This document shows positions 19,304 through 28,945 of a stretch of DNA of 64,000 nt, piece by piece; position 1 is the stretch's first letter, and each line of letters starts with the position of its first letter. Both the position numbers and the translations under genes were made by a program. Source of the DNA: Rubrivivax sp. Its GTDB lineage: Bacteria > Pseudomonadota > Gammaproteobacteria > Burkholderiales > Burkholderiaceae_C. The stretch covers positions 67,205 through 131,204 of the forward strand of contig JALHMT010000004.1 in NCBI GenBank assembly GCA_022843905.1, read 5' to 3'. Below the pieces are notes generated by a model. That model worked only from the letters and a program-made list of their open reading frames with translations. It searched no databases and had not been told where the DNA came from.

Positions 19304-21460
19304 TCAGCGCTGGGCCAGGTACTCGGGAGAGCACATGACGAAGACGATGGCGCGCGCGACGTGCGCGCGCTTGAAGTCGTCGGAGGCGTCGTTGCGGATG
19401 CCATCGGCCCGCAGGGACTGCACGATCAGGTCCACCGTGCCGGCCGACAGCTGGCCGGCGCACAGCAGCAGGTTGAGCCGTGACACCAGCGCCCGGGAGT
19501 CGGCCACCAGGCCCATCTCCAGGCTGTAGTCGGGCACGATGTCGAAGCCGTCCGTCGGCGTAGGCACCTTGGAGTGGGGCTGGTCCGGCGCCTGCACCCA
19601 CAGGCCGTTGTAGACCACGTTCATGATCTGGTTGGCCCAGGTGGCCACCGTCGTCTCGTTGACGATCTGGAACTCCGGCGACGTGGCACCGGCCTGCGCC
19701 ATGGCGGTACCCGGCGGCACGTAGCCCGGCCTGAAGAAGCCGAACACCGAAGGAGGGTCCAGCGGGTACTGTCCGACGTCCTGGGTCGGATCGAAAGGGC
19801 CGAACGCCGCCTTCCAGCTGCCCCGCCTGGACCGCAGGTTGAAGGTGCGACCCCACTGCGCCATGCGCACCATGGGCGCACGCAGCTTGCCGAAGGTGCT
19901 GGACGCCAGGCTGGCTGCGCCTCGGGCCTCCTCGTCCAGCAGCACGGCCTTCAACACCGCCCGAAGGTCACCCCGCACGCCGCGGCCGTTGTTCGCAAAC
20001 GCGCTGGCGACCCGTGCGACATAGGCCGGGCTGGGGTTGCCGGTGACCAGGCGCTGGATGAACTGGCGCGACAGGAAGGGCGCCGTGTTCGGGTGGTTGA
20101 AGAGCGTATCGAGCGCGATGCGCAGAGACTCGGTGGCCGGCGTGTCGGCCGGGATCGTGGTGCCGAGGAAGGACTTCGCCAGCTTCGAATGCTGGTCCTC
20201 GTTCAGGACCATGCGGTTGCGCGAGGCCGGGATGTGGGCCACCCGCTGGTGCGGCGGCGCCGGATTGGTGAAGTAGCCGGCCGAGTAGTCGTGGTTGTAG
20301 CCCGTGAACACGCGCGCCAGCTGGCTCACGTCGTCCGGGCCGTAGCTCTCGATGGGCTTGCCTGCCGCATCGAGCTTGAGCGTGCCGTCGGGGTTGAGCA
20401 GGTACAGGCCGATGGAAAACAGCTGCATCACCTCGCGGGCGTAGTTCTCGTCCGGCAGGCGGCCGCTGGCAGAGTCCTCGCGCTGGTTGCCGCGGGTGCT
20501 GAGGAAGGCACCCATGGCCGGGTTCAGCGTCAGTTCCTCGAGCAGACCCCGATAGCTGCCGAATGCGTGACGGCACAGCAGGTCCCAGTACTCCGCCATC
20601 GCGAAGTTGTCCCAGTTCATGACGTCGCGGATGCCGCGCCAGGACACGACGAAGATTTCCGACAGTGCCAGCGCCCAGCGACGGCGTACCGCGTCGGGCG
20701 ACTGGAACAGCTGATACCAGATCATGTAGGTGTTGGTGCCCAGCGCGAAGAAGAACTCGTTGGTATCGATGGCGGCGTAACCCTTGCTCTGCAGCCAGTC
20801 ACAGCCGCTGATGCTGTTGGGCTGCGCCAGTTGCGTGTCGAGCCAGGCCTCGTAGCCCAGGGACCGCACCCGCGCGATCTCCGCCGTGGAGGCCGAGAAC
20901 TGGGCATGCAGCAGCATGCGGGCGGCGTCCTCGTCGCTGCGCGGCGCCAGCAGCGGCACGGACGCCAGCACAGCCGGCCCGAAGCTCTGCAGGCTGCCCA
21001 CGTCGGCCAGCTGGTTGCCCGACAGGGGCCCGAGCACCAGCACGCGGCCGGACTGGACCCCGAGATAGTTGCCCGACGCGGGATAGAAGCGATAGACGAT
21101 GTCTGCGACGACCTGGTTGGGCTCGCGGGAAGGGAAGAACGGGCGAAACTCGCGCTCTGCGTAGGCAAAGAGCTCGTCGAAGGTCGGGACCCGGTAGCTG
21201 GACGCCGACAGCGCGCCGCGACGGGCCAGCAGGTCGGGGCGGGCAACGGCCGCGCCCGTGGGCGACCAGCCGGCCCCGGCTCCCGCTCCTGCAGCAGTGC
21301 CCTGGCCCCCAGCGCCTTCGTCGGCAGCTCCACCACAGGCGGCCAGCAAGGTGGCAGCGGCCAGGGCGGCGTAGGCCGCCTGATGGTGTCCGGCAGGGGA
21401 GTCGGCCTGGGCGGCTTCGACCACCGGAGCTGCCGTCCCGGCATCGTTCGTTTCCTGCAT
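19304..21460 (-). CDS. DUF1800 protein, predicted lipoprotein or secreted
   Basis: A 718-residue protein. Near the N-terminus AALAAATLLAACGG resembles a lipobox with a cysteine at about residue 43, although the preceding region lacks the usual basic residues. The body carries the DUF1800 signatures MLLHAQFSASTAEIARVRSL and LPDENYAREVMQLFSIGLY. It is the first gene of a two-gene operon with DUF1501. Such pairs are widespread in environmental proteobacteria and planctomycetes, but no biochemical role is established. Confidence 0.85.
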   Translation of the reverse strand: MQETNDAGTAAPVVEAAQADSPAGHHQAAYAALAAATLLAACGGAADEGAGGQGTAAGAGAGAGWSPTGAAVARPDLLARRGALSASSYRVPTFDELFAYAEREFRPFFPSREPNQVVADIVYRFYPASGNYLGVQSGRVLVLGPLSGNQLADVGSLQSFGPAVLASVPLLAPRSDEDAARMLLHAQFSASTAEIARVRSLGYEAWLDTQLAQPNSISGCDWLQSKGYAAIDTNEFFFALGTNTYMIWYQLFQSPDAVRRRWALALSEIFVVSWRGIRDVMNWDNFAMAEYWDLLCRHAFGSYRGLLEELTLNPAMGAFLSTRGNQREDSASGRLPDENYAREVMQLFSIGLYLLNPDGTLKLDAAGKPIESYGPDDVSQLARVFTGYNHDYSAGYFTNPAPPHQRVAHIPASRNRMVLNEDQHSKLAKSFLGTTIPADTPATESLRIALDTLFNHPNTAPFLSRQFIQRLVTGNPSPAYVARVASAFANNGRGVRGDLRAVLKAVLLDEEARGAASLASSTFGKLRAPMVRMAQWGRTFNLRSRRGSWKAAFGPFDPTQDVGQYPLDPPSVFGFFRPGYVPPGTAMAQAGATSPEFQIVNETTVATWANQIMNVVYNGLWVQAPDQPHSKVPTPTDGFDIVPDYSLEMGLVADSRALVSRLNLLLCAGQLSAGTVDLIVQSLRADGIRNDASDDFKRAHVARAIVFVMCSPEYLAQR

Positions 21461-21667
21461 CGTCGCCCCTCCAGCCCGTGGCCCCGTTCAGTTCGCTCTG
21501 CGGACAAGCATAGGACAAAAGCCTTCACCGAGAACGGCCACCCGTCCCTTGGACGAGGGACGACGGTCCAGCCGTGCACGAAACGCCGCAGGCGCCAGGG
21601 GAACGGGGCGGGCAAGCCCTGCTGCTCGAGTCTGCAGCAAGCCAGTGATGAGAGAATCCGGTCTCCT

Positions 21668-21757
21668 GGAAGCGTGGCCGAGCGGTTTAAGGCACCGGTC
21701 TTGAAAACCGGCGACGGTTCATCCCGTCCGTGAGTTCGAATCTCACCGCTTCCGCCA
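21668..21757 (+). tRNA. tRNA-Ser (anticodon UGA)
   Basis: A complete class II tRNA. The acceptor stem GGAAGCG pairs with CGCTTCC (21747-21753), followed by G and an encoded CCA (21755-21757). The anticodon stem CCGGT/ACCGG encloses loop CTTGAAA, giving anticodon TGA at 21702-21704. The long variable arm (GACGGTTCATCCCGTC) and the T-arm TTCGAAT are present. It decodes UCA-type serine codons. Confidence 0.97.
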
Positions 21758-21841
21758 GCACGATTGCAGGACCATCACGCGGGTCGATCGCGTGCTCGCA
21801 CAGCGGCGCTGCGAATATCCAGCAACCGATGGATGTCGAAC

Positions 21842-22594
21842 ATGTCAGGACCGCCGCTGCCCTTTGAGCTTGCCGACGACAGGAGAGCCCGCATCGGGAA
21901 CCACTGGTACGGCGTTGTGGTCCTGGTGGCGAGCATCCTGCTCGCGGCGGGGGCGGCCTGGTGGATCGGCATCGATCCCCTGGCGTTGGTGGCCGAAGAA
22001 GACTATGTCAATCCGTTCAGCCTGATGCTGGGCCTGGCGGCCCTGGCGATGGCCTGGCAGGTGGTTCAGGCGTTCTCCATCACCCTGGACATCCGACGTG
22101 ACGGTCCGGCCTCGCTCGTCGTCAAGCAGGGGTCCTCGTTGCGGCAAGGGGGCCGTCTCCTGGGAGAGGTGACGCTGGGCCGGACCGCGCAGGCACGCCT
22201 GGACGGGCAGCTTCCCCGGATCGAGCTCGTCTGCGAGGACGTCTATGCCGTGAGTCACGTCGGTGACACAACACGCCAGCCGAGACTGATCCCCATCGAG
22301 TCGGCTCGTGTAGTGGGCAGCGAGATCGCGCGACAGGGTGGCGGACGCTATGAGTTCATGGTCGATGTACCGAGCGGGCTGAAACCGATCGCGAACTTCG
22401 TCGAGCGAGCCGATGGCCTGTCGAACCGACCTGGCTTCAGCGGTGCGGGGTTCGTCACCCTGCCCTTCCTGAAACCCCGGCTCGTCGGCGGGAAAAAGGG
22501 CAAGCCGGCATTCCGCCGGTGGCGGGTGGAGGCGCTCGGCAAAGGCACGCTCGCGGCATTCGATCTCTCGGAGCACATGGACGTGACGCCCTGA
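21842..22594 (+). CDS. Membrane protein of unknown function
   Basis: About 250 residues; starts at 21842 or 21833 (in-frame ATGs) are both possible and neither has a clear ribosome-binding site. Two membrane helices lie near the N-terminus (VVVLVASILLAAGAAWWIG and LMLGLAALAMAWQVVQAF). A soluble C-terminal part of about 160 residues contains a beta-rich segment (VKQGSSLRQGGRLLGEVTLG, IELVCEDVYAV) that looks Ig-like and ends in a basic patch VGGKKGKP. I do not recognise the family. It lies 84 bases after the tRNA-Ser gene. Confidence 0.65.
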   Translation: MSGPPLPFELADDRRARIGNHWYGVVVLVASILLAAGAAWWIGIDPLALVAEEDYVNPFSLMLGLAALAMAWQVVQAFSITLDIRRDGPASLVVKQGSSLRQGGRLLGEVTLGRTAQARLDGQLPRIELVCEDVYAVSHVGDTTRQPRLIPIESARVVGSEIARQGGGRYEFMVDVPSGLKPIANFVERADGLSNRPGFSGAGFVTLPFLKPRLVGGKKGKPAFRRWRVEALGKGTLAAFDLSEHMDVTP

Positions 22595-22841
22595 GACGCG
22601 GGGTCGGCCGGCAGGGTGCCTTGCCGCCCGGCATGTCGCCTGCCGGCAGCAACAGGCCCTGTCGGGTGCGTTCCGACCTTTGCGCACCGCCCTCGATCGA
22701 TGTCGGATCCCTCGCGTGACTCGCAGCTGCATTCGCCGGCCTGGGTCTGGCAACGCACAGACGACGGCTGCGATGCGCCTCAGGCTCCGGTTCCTTCGCT
22801 GCCTCCGTCAGCGCCTGCCCGAACGAACCGACGAGCACGCC

Positions 22842-23390
22842 ATGAACCCAAGCCATCCCCTCACCGACGTCGCCACCCTGCGCAGCCAGGCCCGCCTGCA
22901 CATCGAGCGGGGAGCCGTCACCGCTGGCTACGGCGCCGACCGCGAGCAGGTGCTCCGGATGCTCAACGAGGCGCTGGCGACCGAGATCGTGTGCGTGCTG
23001 CGCTACCGACGCCACCACTTCATGGCACGCGGCATCCACGGCCAGACCGTGGGTGCCGAGTTCCTGATCCATTCCAACGAAGAACAGGGTCACGCCGACC
23101 TGCTGGCCGCGCGCATCGTGCAGCTGGGGGGTGAGCCCGACTTTTCGCCCGACAGCCTGAGCTCCCGCAGCCACGCCGAATACGTGGCCGGCGAGTCGCT
23201 GGCGCAGATGATCCGGGAGAATCTCGTGGCCGAGCGCATCGCTATCGACAGCTACCGCGACATGGTCCGCTACCTGGGCGACCAGGACCCGACCACCAGC
23301 GACCTGCTCAAGCAGATCCTGGCGGTGGAAGAAGAACATGCCGACGAGCTGGCCGACCTGCTCGAGGGCATGCCTGCCTCGTCCGACTGA
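22842..23390 (+). CDS. Ferritin-like (bacterioferritin-type) di-iron protein
   Basis: A 182-residue four-helix-bundle protein. The expected di-iron ligands can be traced: E48 in LNEALATE, E81 and H84 in NEEQGH, E131 in LVAERIAIDSY, and E164/H166 in VEEEHADEL. This is the bacterioferritin/Dps-like ferritin branch common in Burkholderiales, storing iron or detoxifying peroxide in the cytoplasm. The ATG at 22842 gives a normal-length protein; the frame is open upstream but has no family similarity there. Confidence 0.85.
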   Translation: MNPSHPLTDVATLRSQARLHIERGAVTAGYGADREQVLRMLNEALATEIVCVLRYRRHHFMARGIHGQTVGAEFLIHSNEEQGHADLLAARIVQLGGEPDFSPDSLSSRSHAEYVAGESLAQMIRENLVAERIAIDSYRDMVRYLGDQDPTTSDLLKQILAVEEEHADELADLLEGMPASSD

Positions 23391-23637
23391 ACGCGGCGAC
23401 GGCTGCCGATCGGGCGGCAGATCCCCCTGTCCAGCGCGTTCGACCGGGTCGGTTCGGCACCGCACGGAGCGATCCGCTGTGGACAGCGACACTCGACGGG
23501 GATGACTCCCTACTCCACGACGTTCACACCCCAGGCAACAGGCCGACCCAGGGGGCCGGCGCAGCCTGGCCGACACCCGTGAGCGCGCCGGTCCGCCCGA
23601 AGGGCGAATCCCCGGGCGCCCAGCGCGAAGGGGCCCA

Positions 23638-26550
23638 GTGAGCCCCGCCGGGGCGCCGTCCCTTGCAGCCCTGGACGACCCGACGCTGATCGACGGCGAT
23701 GCCGTCGTGCGGGCCCTGGGCACCGACGCGGACCTCGGCCTGAGTGCCGATGAGGCGGCCCGACGGCTGTCGACGGACGGCCCCAACGAGCTGCGCGCGC
23801 TGCCCCCGGTTCCGCTGTGGCGCCGCGCGCTGGCGCAGTTGCAGGACCCACTGGTCTACCTGCTCGGTGCGGCTGCGGCCGTGGCCCTGGCGGCCTGGTG
23901 GTTCGAAGGCCGGGGCCGCCCCGGTGCACTGGGCTGGCCGCTGGACGCCATCGTCATCGCCGCCGTGGTGGTGCTGAACGCGGTGCTGGGCTGGCTGCAG
24001 GAGGCCAGAGCGGCGCAGGCCGTGGCGGCCCTGGCGAAGATGACCACGGCCACGTCGGCCGTGATGCGCGACGGCGCCGTGGCACGCGTGCCCAGCGCCG
24101 ATCTCGTGCGCGGCGATGTGCTGGTGCTCGCCGAGGGTGACGCCGTGGGTGCCGATGCCCGGCTGTTGCAGGCGGCCGCGCTGATGCTGCTGGAAGCGCC
24201 CCTGACAGGCGAGAGTGAAGCGGTGCTGAAATCGACCGAGCGCCTCCCCCAGGCGGCCGCCCTGGGCGACCGGCTCAACATGGTCTACAAGGGCACGGCG
24301 GTCGCCCAGGGGACCGGGCGCGCCATCGTCACCGCCACCGGCATGCAGACCGAGATGGGCGGCATCGCCACCCTGCTGGACACCACGCCCGACGTGCCGA
24401 CGCCGCTGCAGATCGAGGTCGCGCATCTGGGCAAGGTGCTCGGCATCGCGGCCCTGGCGATCGCCGCCGTCGTGGTGGCCACGGTCCTGTTCGTGTCGGA
24501 CATCCAGGGCCTGGCCGACGTCGTCGCGGTGCTGCTGCTGGGGGTGTCGCTGGCCGTGGCAGCCGTGCCCGAAGGGCTGCCCGCCATCCTGTCGGTGGTC
24601 CTGGCGATGGGGGTTCGGCGCATGGCGCGCCACCACGCCATCGTCAAGCAGCTGGCCTCGGTGGAGACGCTGGGCTCGGCCTCCGTCATCGCCTCGGACA
24701 AGACCGGCACGCTGACGCGCGGGGAGATGACGGTGCAGCGGGTGATGACGGCATCGGGGCGCAGCGACATCACCGGCGTGGGTTACGCCCCGCATGGGCA
24801 TGCCGAGCACGCCGGAGCCGAACTGGCCGAAGGCCCGCTGCGCCTGGAACTGCAGGCCGTGCTGCGGGGCGGCTGTCTGGCCGGCAATGCCCAGCTGCAG
24901 CAGGACGACACCGGCGGCTGGGGCATCCAGGGCGACCCGACCGAAGCCGCGTTTCTCGTCGCAGAACGCAAGCTGGACCCGCGGGCAGACGGCGTCGCGG
25001 CACTGCGCAAGCAGCGTCCCGAGCGCATCGGCGAGATCCCCTTCACCTCGCAGCGCAAGATGATGTCGGTGCTCGTGGTGGACCCGGCGGAAGGCGACGC
25101 GCCCGTGCTGCTGGTGAAGGGCGCGCCCGATGTGCTGCTGGCGCGCTGCACCCATGCCCGACGGGGCGATGCCACGGTGGCGCTCGACGCCGACTTGCAT
25201 GCGCAGGTGCTGGCCGACGTCGCGGCCATGACCGGTGACGCGCTGCGCACGCTGTCCGTGGCACGGCGCCTGTTGGCCCCGGGCTCACGCATCCCGGCAG
25301 ATGCCGTTGCAGCAGCCGCGCTGGAGCATGAGCTGGAATACCTCGGCACGGTGGGCATCATCGACCCGCCGCGCGAAGAGGCGGCGGCGGCCATCGCCCA
25401 GGCCCATGAGGCCGGCATCCGCGTGATCATGATCACCGGCGACCATCCCCGCACGGCGGTGCGCATCGCGGCCGATCTCGGCATCGTCGCCGCCGGCGCA
25501 CGGGTGCTCACCGGGGTCGACCTGGACCGCCTGGACGATGCCGCGTTCGCGGCCGTCGCGCCGGAGACATCGGTGTTCGCCCGCGTGGCCCCCAGGCACA
25601 AGCTGCGCATCGTGCGCGCATTGCAGGGCAGCGGCAACGTGGTGGCGATGACCGGCGACGGCGTCAATGACGCCCCGGCGCTGAAGGCCGCCGACATCGG
25701 CGTGGCCATGGGTCTGGCGGGCACCGAGGTGAGCAAGGAGGCCGCCCGCATGATCCTGGCCGACGATCACTTCGCCACCATCGTGCTGGCCGTGCGTGAA
25801 GGGCGTGGCGTACTCGACAACATCCGCAAGTTCCTGCGTTACCTGCTGTCTTCGAACCTGGCCGAGGTGCTGACGGTGTTCGCCGGCGTGGTGGGAGCGG
25901 GCGTCATCGGCCTGACTGCCACGGCCACCGGGTCGGGCGGCGCCGTGGTGCTGCCGTTGCTGGCCACCCAGATCCTGTGGATCAACCTGATCACCGACAC
26001 CGGGCCGGCCCTGGCCATGGGCCTGGACCCGATCGCCGACGACGTCATGCAGCGCAAGCCACGCAAGCGATCCCAGCGCATCATCGATGCCGGCATGGGG
26101 CTGGGCGTGCTGGAGGGCGGCGTCGTGATGGCAGTGCTGACCTTGCTGACGCTGGACCTGTTCCTGCCGGGCGGCCTGATCGAACCGGTGCAGGTCCTGC
26201 TGGGTTCAGGGCCGCACGGCCTGGAACTGGCGCGCACCGCCGCCTTCACGGTGCTGGTGCTGACGCAACTGTTCAACTGCTTCAATGCGCGTTCGGTCTC
26301 GGTATCGGCGTTCCGGCACGCGTTCTCGAACCACTGGCTGTGGGCTGCGGTGGTGTTGTCAGCCGCATTGCAGGTCGCGGTCGTGCACCTGCCCTTTCTC
26401 AACCTCGCCTTCGGTACCGTGCCGCTGACGCCCGGCCAGTGGGGCGTGTGCCTGGCCATGGCCAGTGGAATCCTCTGGTTCAGCGAAGGGCGGAAGTTCT
26501 TGCGACGCCGCTGGACGGATCGCACGCCCGCGCTGCCCGGGCCGGCGTGA
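23638..26550 (+). CDS. P-type cation ATPase, Ca2+-transporting (P2A) type
   Basis: A 970-residue inner-membrane pump starting at a GTG with GAAGGGG upstream. Actuator TGES is at 190-193 and the phosphorylated Asp354 is in DKTGTLT. Hinge motifs TGDHPRTA and MTGDGVNDAPALK follow. Membrane residues resemble SERCA: PEGLP in M4, SSNLAEVLTVF in M5 and NLITDTGPALAMGLDP in M6, the Ca2+-site helices. Export of Ca2+ (or Mn2+) from the cytoplasm is therefore the best call. It converges with the FAH gene 14 bases apart. Confidence 0.9.
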   Translation: MSPAGAPSLAALDDPTLIDGDAVVRALGTDADLGLSADEAARRLSTDGPNELRALPPVPLWRRALAQLQDPLVYLLGAAAAVALAAWWFEGRGRPGALGWPLDAIVIAAVVVLNAVLGWLQEARAAQAVAALAKMTTATSAVMRDGAVARVPSADLVRGDVLVLAEGDAVGADARLLQAAALMLLEAPLTGESEAVLKSTERLPQAAALGDRLNMVYKGTAVAQGTGRAIVTATGMQTEMGGIATLLDTTPDVPTPLQIEVAHLGKVLGIAALAIAAVVVATVLFVSDIQGLADVVAVLLLGVSLAVAAVPEGLPAILSVVLAMGVRRMARHHAIVKQLASVETLGSASVIASDKTGTLTRGEMTVQRVMTASGRSDITGVGYAPHGHAEHAGAELAEGPLRLELQAVLRGGCLAGNAQLQQDDTGGWGIQGDPTEAAFLVAERKLDPRADGVAALRKQRPERIGEIPFTSQRKMMSVLVVDPAEGDAPVLLVKGAPDVLLARCTHARRGDATVALDADLHAQVLADVAAMTGDALRTLSVARRLLAPGSRIPADAVAAAALEHELEYLGTVGIIDPPREEAAAAIAQAHEAGIRVIMITGDHPRTAVRIAADLGIVAAGARVLTGVDLDRLDDAAFAAVAPETSVFARVAPRHKLRIVRALQGSGNVVAMTGDGVNDAPALKAADIGVAMGLAGTEVSKEAARMILADDHFATIVLAVREGRGVLDNIRKFLRYLLSSNLAEVLTVFAGVVGAGVIGLTATATGSGGAVVLPLLATQILWINLITDTGPALAMGLDPIADDVMQRKPRKRSQRIIDAGMGLGVLEGGVVMAVLTLLTLDLFLPGGLIEPVQVLLGSGPHGLELARTAAFTVLVLTQLFNCFNARSVSVSAFRHAFSNHWLWAAVVLSAALQVAVVHLPFLNLAFGTVPLTPGQWGVCLAMASGILWFSEGRKFLRRRWTDRTPALPGPA

Positions 26551-26564
26551 ACCGTCCGGCGTGC

Positions 26565-27329
26565 TCAGGCGAACAAGTTCGCCAGCGTGCCGATGCCGGG
26601 GATCTCGACTTCCACCGGCGTGCCGGGTTTCATCGGCAAGACGCCCAGCGAGGTGCCGCAAAGGATGACGTCGCCCGGCTCCAGCGTGATGTCGTGCGAC
26701 AGGCGGGACACCAGTTCCTGCGGCGGGAAGAACATGTCGGCCAGCGGGTAGTTCTGGCGCTCGCGTCCCCCCACACGTGTGATCACATGGGCCGAGGCGG
26801 GATCGAACTCGGTCTCGATCACAGGGCCGAGCGGACAGAAGCCGTCGAAGCTCTTGGCGCGTGACCACTGCGGAAACGCCGGGTCGCGCTGCAGAAGCTC
26901 GATGGCGGTCACGTCGTTGGCGCAGGTGTAGCCGAAGATGTGCGACGCGGCTTCTTCCGGTTTCACCGCGCGTGCACGGCGGCCGATCACGATGGCCAGT
27001 TCGCCTTCGTAGCTGATGCGGCCCACCGCGGCGGGCGGCGCGGGTATGGCCTGGTGCGGCCCGGTCACGCTGCCGGGCGACTTCAGGAACCACAGCGGCT
27101 CCGTCGGCGGTGTCCAGCCGTTCTTGTCGGCCAGCGCGCGGAAGTTGTTCCACAAGGCCACCACCTTGCCGGGCACGCAGGGCGGCAGCCAGTCCAGGTC
27201 GGCCAGCGCAAGCCGCTCACCGGTGGGCTCATTGGCGCCGAAGGGATCGCCCCTGTAGCGCAGCACATGGCTGCCTTCCACCAGGCCCAGGCAGGGCTCG
27301 CCGTCTTGCTTGAATCGCAGCCACTTCAT
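26565..27329 (-). CDS. Fumarylacetoacetate hydrolase family protein
   Basis: A 254-residue FAH-fold enzyme. The metal ligands are visible: YEGELAIVIG (E108, E110) and ANDVTAIELLQRDP (D139), with GFCPLGPVIET and CGTSLGV completing the active site. Relatives are hydratases, isomerases or acylpyruvate hydrolases in aromatic and carbohydrate breakdown, such as HpaG-type isomerases and ureidoglycolate lyase. The substrate cannot be fixed from sequence. The longer upstream frame (to 27554) lies antisense to the next gene. Confidence 0.87.
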   Translation of the reverse strand: MKWLRFKQDGEPCLGLVEGSHVLRYRGDPFGANEPTGERLALADLDWLPPCVPGKVVALWNNFRALADKNGWTPPTEPLWFLKSPGSVTGPHQAIPAPPAAVGRISYEGELAIVIGRRARAVKPEEAASHIFGYTCANDVTAIELLQRDPAFPQWSRAKSFDGFCPLGPVIETEFDPASAHVITRVGGRERQNYPLADMFFPPQELVSRLSHDITLEPGDVILCGTSLGVLPMKPGTPVEVEIPGIGTLANLFA

Positions 27330-27486
27330 GTCGATCTCTCCCTCGCGGCATGATAGGTCGTCCCGGGGCACACGGTCCCGGCCCTGCGCCACCCTCCGAT
27401 CGGGGGGCGGCCGATGCGGCATCCGGCCGGGTCGCCCCCCGGTGCGAGAGGGCTGGGACGACGCGGCAGCGGCTACTCTGCGGCCC

Positions 27487-28188
27487 ATGACCACCGGACC
27501 CGCCATGAACAAGATGCTCGGCTTGATCGCCGCCTGCCTCGGCCTCGGAACCACGGCTCAGGCGGCAACCCTGAGCTCGCAGTTCAACTTCGCCAATCCG
27601 CTGGAGACGACGGAGATCGCCCAGGCCGGTCTGCTCGGCCTGTTCGACAGTGACCTGGGCTCGCTGATGGGCGCCACGCTGAAGCTGTACGGGTCGATGA
27701 CCCAGGGCCTGACCATCACCAACCTGGCCGACCAGGCTCAGACGCTCACCGCCGTGTCGGTCGTCGAGCTGAGCTTCGGCAGCGCGCTGGCGCCGCTGGG
27801 CGCCTACCTGTCGCAGGGCGGGCCTCAACTGACGCTCGACGTGACCACCGGATCGCAGTCGCTGGCACCCGGCGCGACCCTCGTCGTGGGGCCGCTGGTG
27901 TCTTCGGGCAGCACGGCCATCGACCTGGCGCCCTGGCTGGACCAGTTCGTCCAGGCCGGCGGCGGCGACTTCACTGTCGACTGCAGTTCGGCGTCGGGCC
28001 TGACGGTGCGCGGCGGGGGCGGCAACCTGGCGATCGATCAGAGCACCGAGGCCCAGTGCAGCGCCTCCATCGTCTACGCCTTCGCACCGGCCATCCGGCC
28101 CATCAATGCCACAGTGCCCGAGCCGGCGAGCCTGGCCCTGGTCGGGCTGGCCTTGGCCGCAGGCGGCCTGGCGCGGCGCCGCCGCTGA
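27487..28188 (+). CDS. PEP-CTERM sorting-domain protein, exported
   Basis: A 233-residue protein with an N-terminal signal peptide (MLGLIAACLGLGTTAQA) and a classic PEP-CTERM tail: VPEPASLALVGLALAAGG followed by LARRRR, that is a Pro-Glu-Pro motif, one membrane helix and an Arg cluster. Such proteins are processed by exosortase and are linked to exopolysaccharide/biofilm systems. The middle, with GLFDSDLGSLMGATLKLYGS, resembles choice-of-anchor E-type extracellular domains (tentative). The start is 27487 or the in-frame ATG at 27505. No exosortase gene is in the window. Confidence 0.85.
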   Translation: MTTGPAMNKMLGLIAACLGLGTTAQAATLSSQFNFANPLETTEIAQAGLLGLFDSDLGSLMGATLKLYGSMTQGLTITNLADQAQTLTAVSVVELSFGSALAPLGAYLSQGGPQLTLDVTTGSQSLAPGATLVVGPLVSSGSTAIDLAPWLDQFVQAGGGDFTVDCSSASGLTVRGGGGNLAIDQSTEAQCSASIVYAFAPAIRPINATVPEPASLALVGLALAAGGLARRRR

Positions 28189-28193
28189 GACCC

Positions 28194-28766
28194 TCAGCCG
28201 GCGGCCGTCTCCTTGTCGCCCTGCACGACGCCGTAGGCGGCCAGCAAGGCCGCTTCGTCCAGATCCACGTCCACCTCGGTGACGCTCAGGGCCGGTACAT
28301 CGCTGGGCACGTCACCCAGCCCGTGGTCTTCCTCGCCTGCGCCCTCGCGCTCCTGCAAGGCCACGGCCATCTTGGAGCGCAGGCAGGCCAGACCTTCAGG
28401 GGCCCAGTTCACGACCTCGGCTTCGAACTGCGTCAGCGCCATGCGCAGCACCGGCAAGGGCAGGGTCTGCAGCATGGCCAGCCCCTGCTCCCTGAACTGC
28501 TGCTCCAGGTGCGCCAGCTGGCGCAATCTCTGCCGGGATCCCGGCAGGTCGTCGAGCAGGCCCGTGATCTCGCAGCGCATGCGGTCGATCAGTTCCTGTT
28601 CGCGGCGCGCGGCGCGCTGCTTTTCCAGTTCACCCGGTGGCAGCGCCGGCCCTTCGCCGTCGTAAAGCCACACCCGCACGCCGGCCTCGCTGCGCGCCAC
28701 GCGGATGTCGTCCTTGAAGATGGCTCGGGCCGCTCTCCTGAGAGGGCCGAAGACCTCGTTGAGCAT
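28194..28766 (-). CDS. Hypothetical protein, function not recognised
   Basis: A 190-residue soluble, largely helical protein rich in Leu, Arg, Gln and Glu (ELIDRMRCEITGLLDDL, RQLAHLEQQFREQGLAML). It ends with an acidic segment SVTEVDVDLDEAALLAA. ATG 28766 is preferred; a TTG at 28799 extends it by 11 residues. It follows the diguanylate cyclase gene on the same strand after 179 bases and may belong to the same signalling unit. No domain recognised. Confidence 0.6.
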   Translation of the reverse strand: MLNEVFGPLRRAARAIFKDDIRVARSEAGVRVWLYDGEGPALPPGELEKQRAARREQELIDRMRCEITGLLDDLPGSRQRLRQLAHLEQQFREQGLAMLQTLPLPVLRMALTQFEAEVVNWAPEGLACLRSKMAVALQEREGAGEEDHGLGDVPSDVPALSVTEVDVDLDEAALLAAYGVVQGDKETAAG

Positions 28767-28945
28767 GGTCGTGGCAGGCAAGAAGGGAAATGGGGGCAAC
28801 GATCACCAGGGGCGACGAGCGCCCGCCTGTGATCTCTTCCCGTTTTCGGCGCCACTCCCCCCGCACTTGAGTCGGGTCGGCCCTCGGTACGAAACAATTC
28901 GTGTGCAGGCCTGTCGCCGCCGTGCCGTCCGCTCGGCCCTCGCCC

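Noticed and set aside
19574..21733. Plus-strand open frame of 719 codons running into tRNA-Ser
   Set aside because: Antisense to the DUF1800 gene, and its end reads through a tRNA gene.
21758..22600. Genomic island at tRNA-Ser
   Set aside because: No integrase, no repeated tRNA 3' end seen downstream, and codon use is like the rest of the window.
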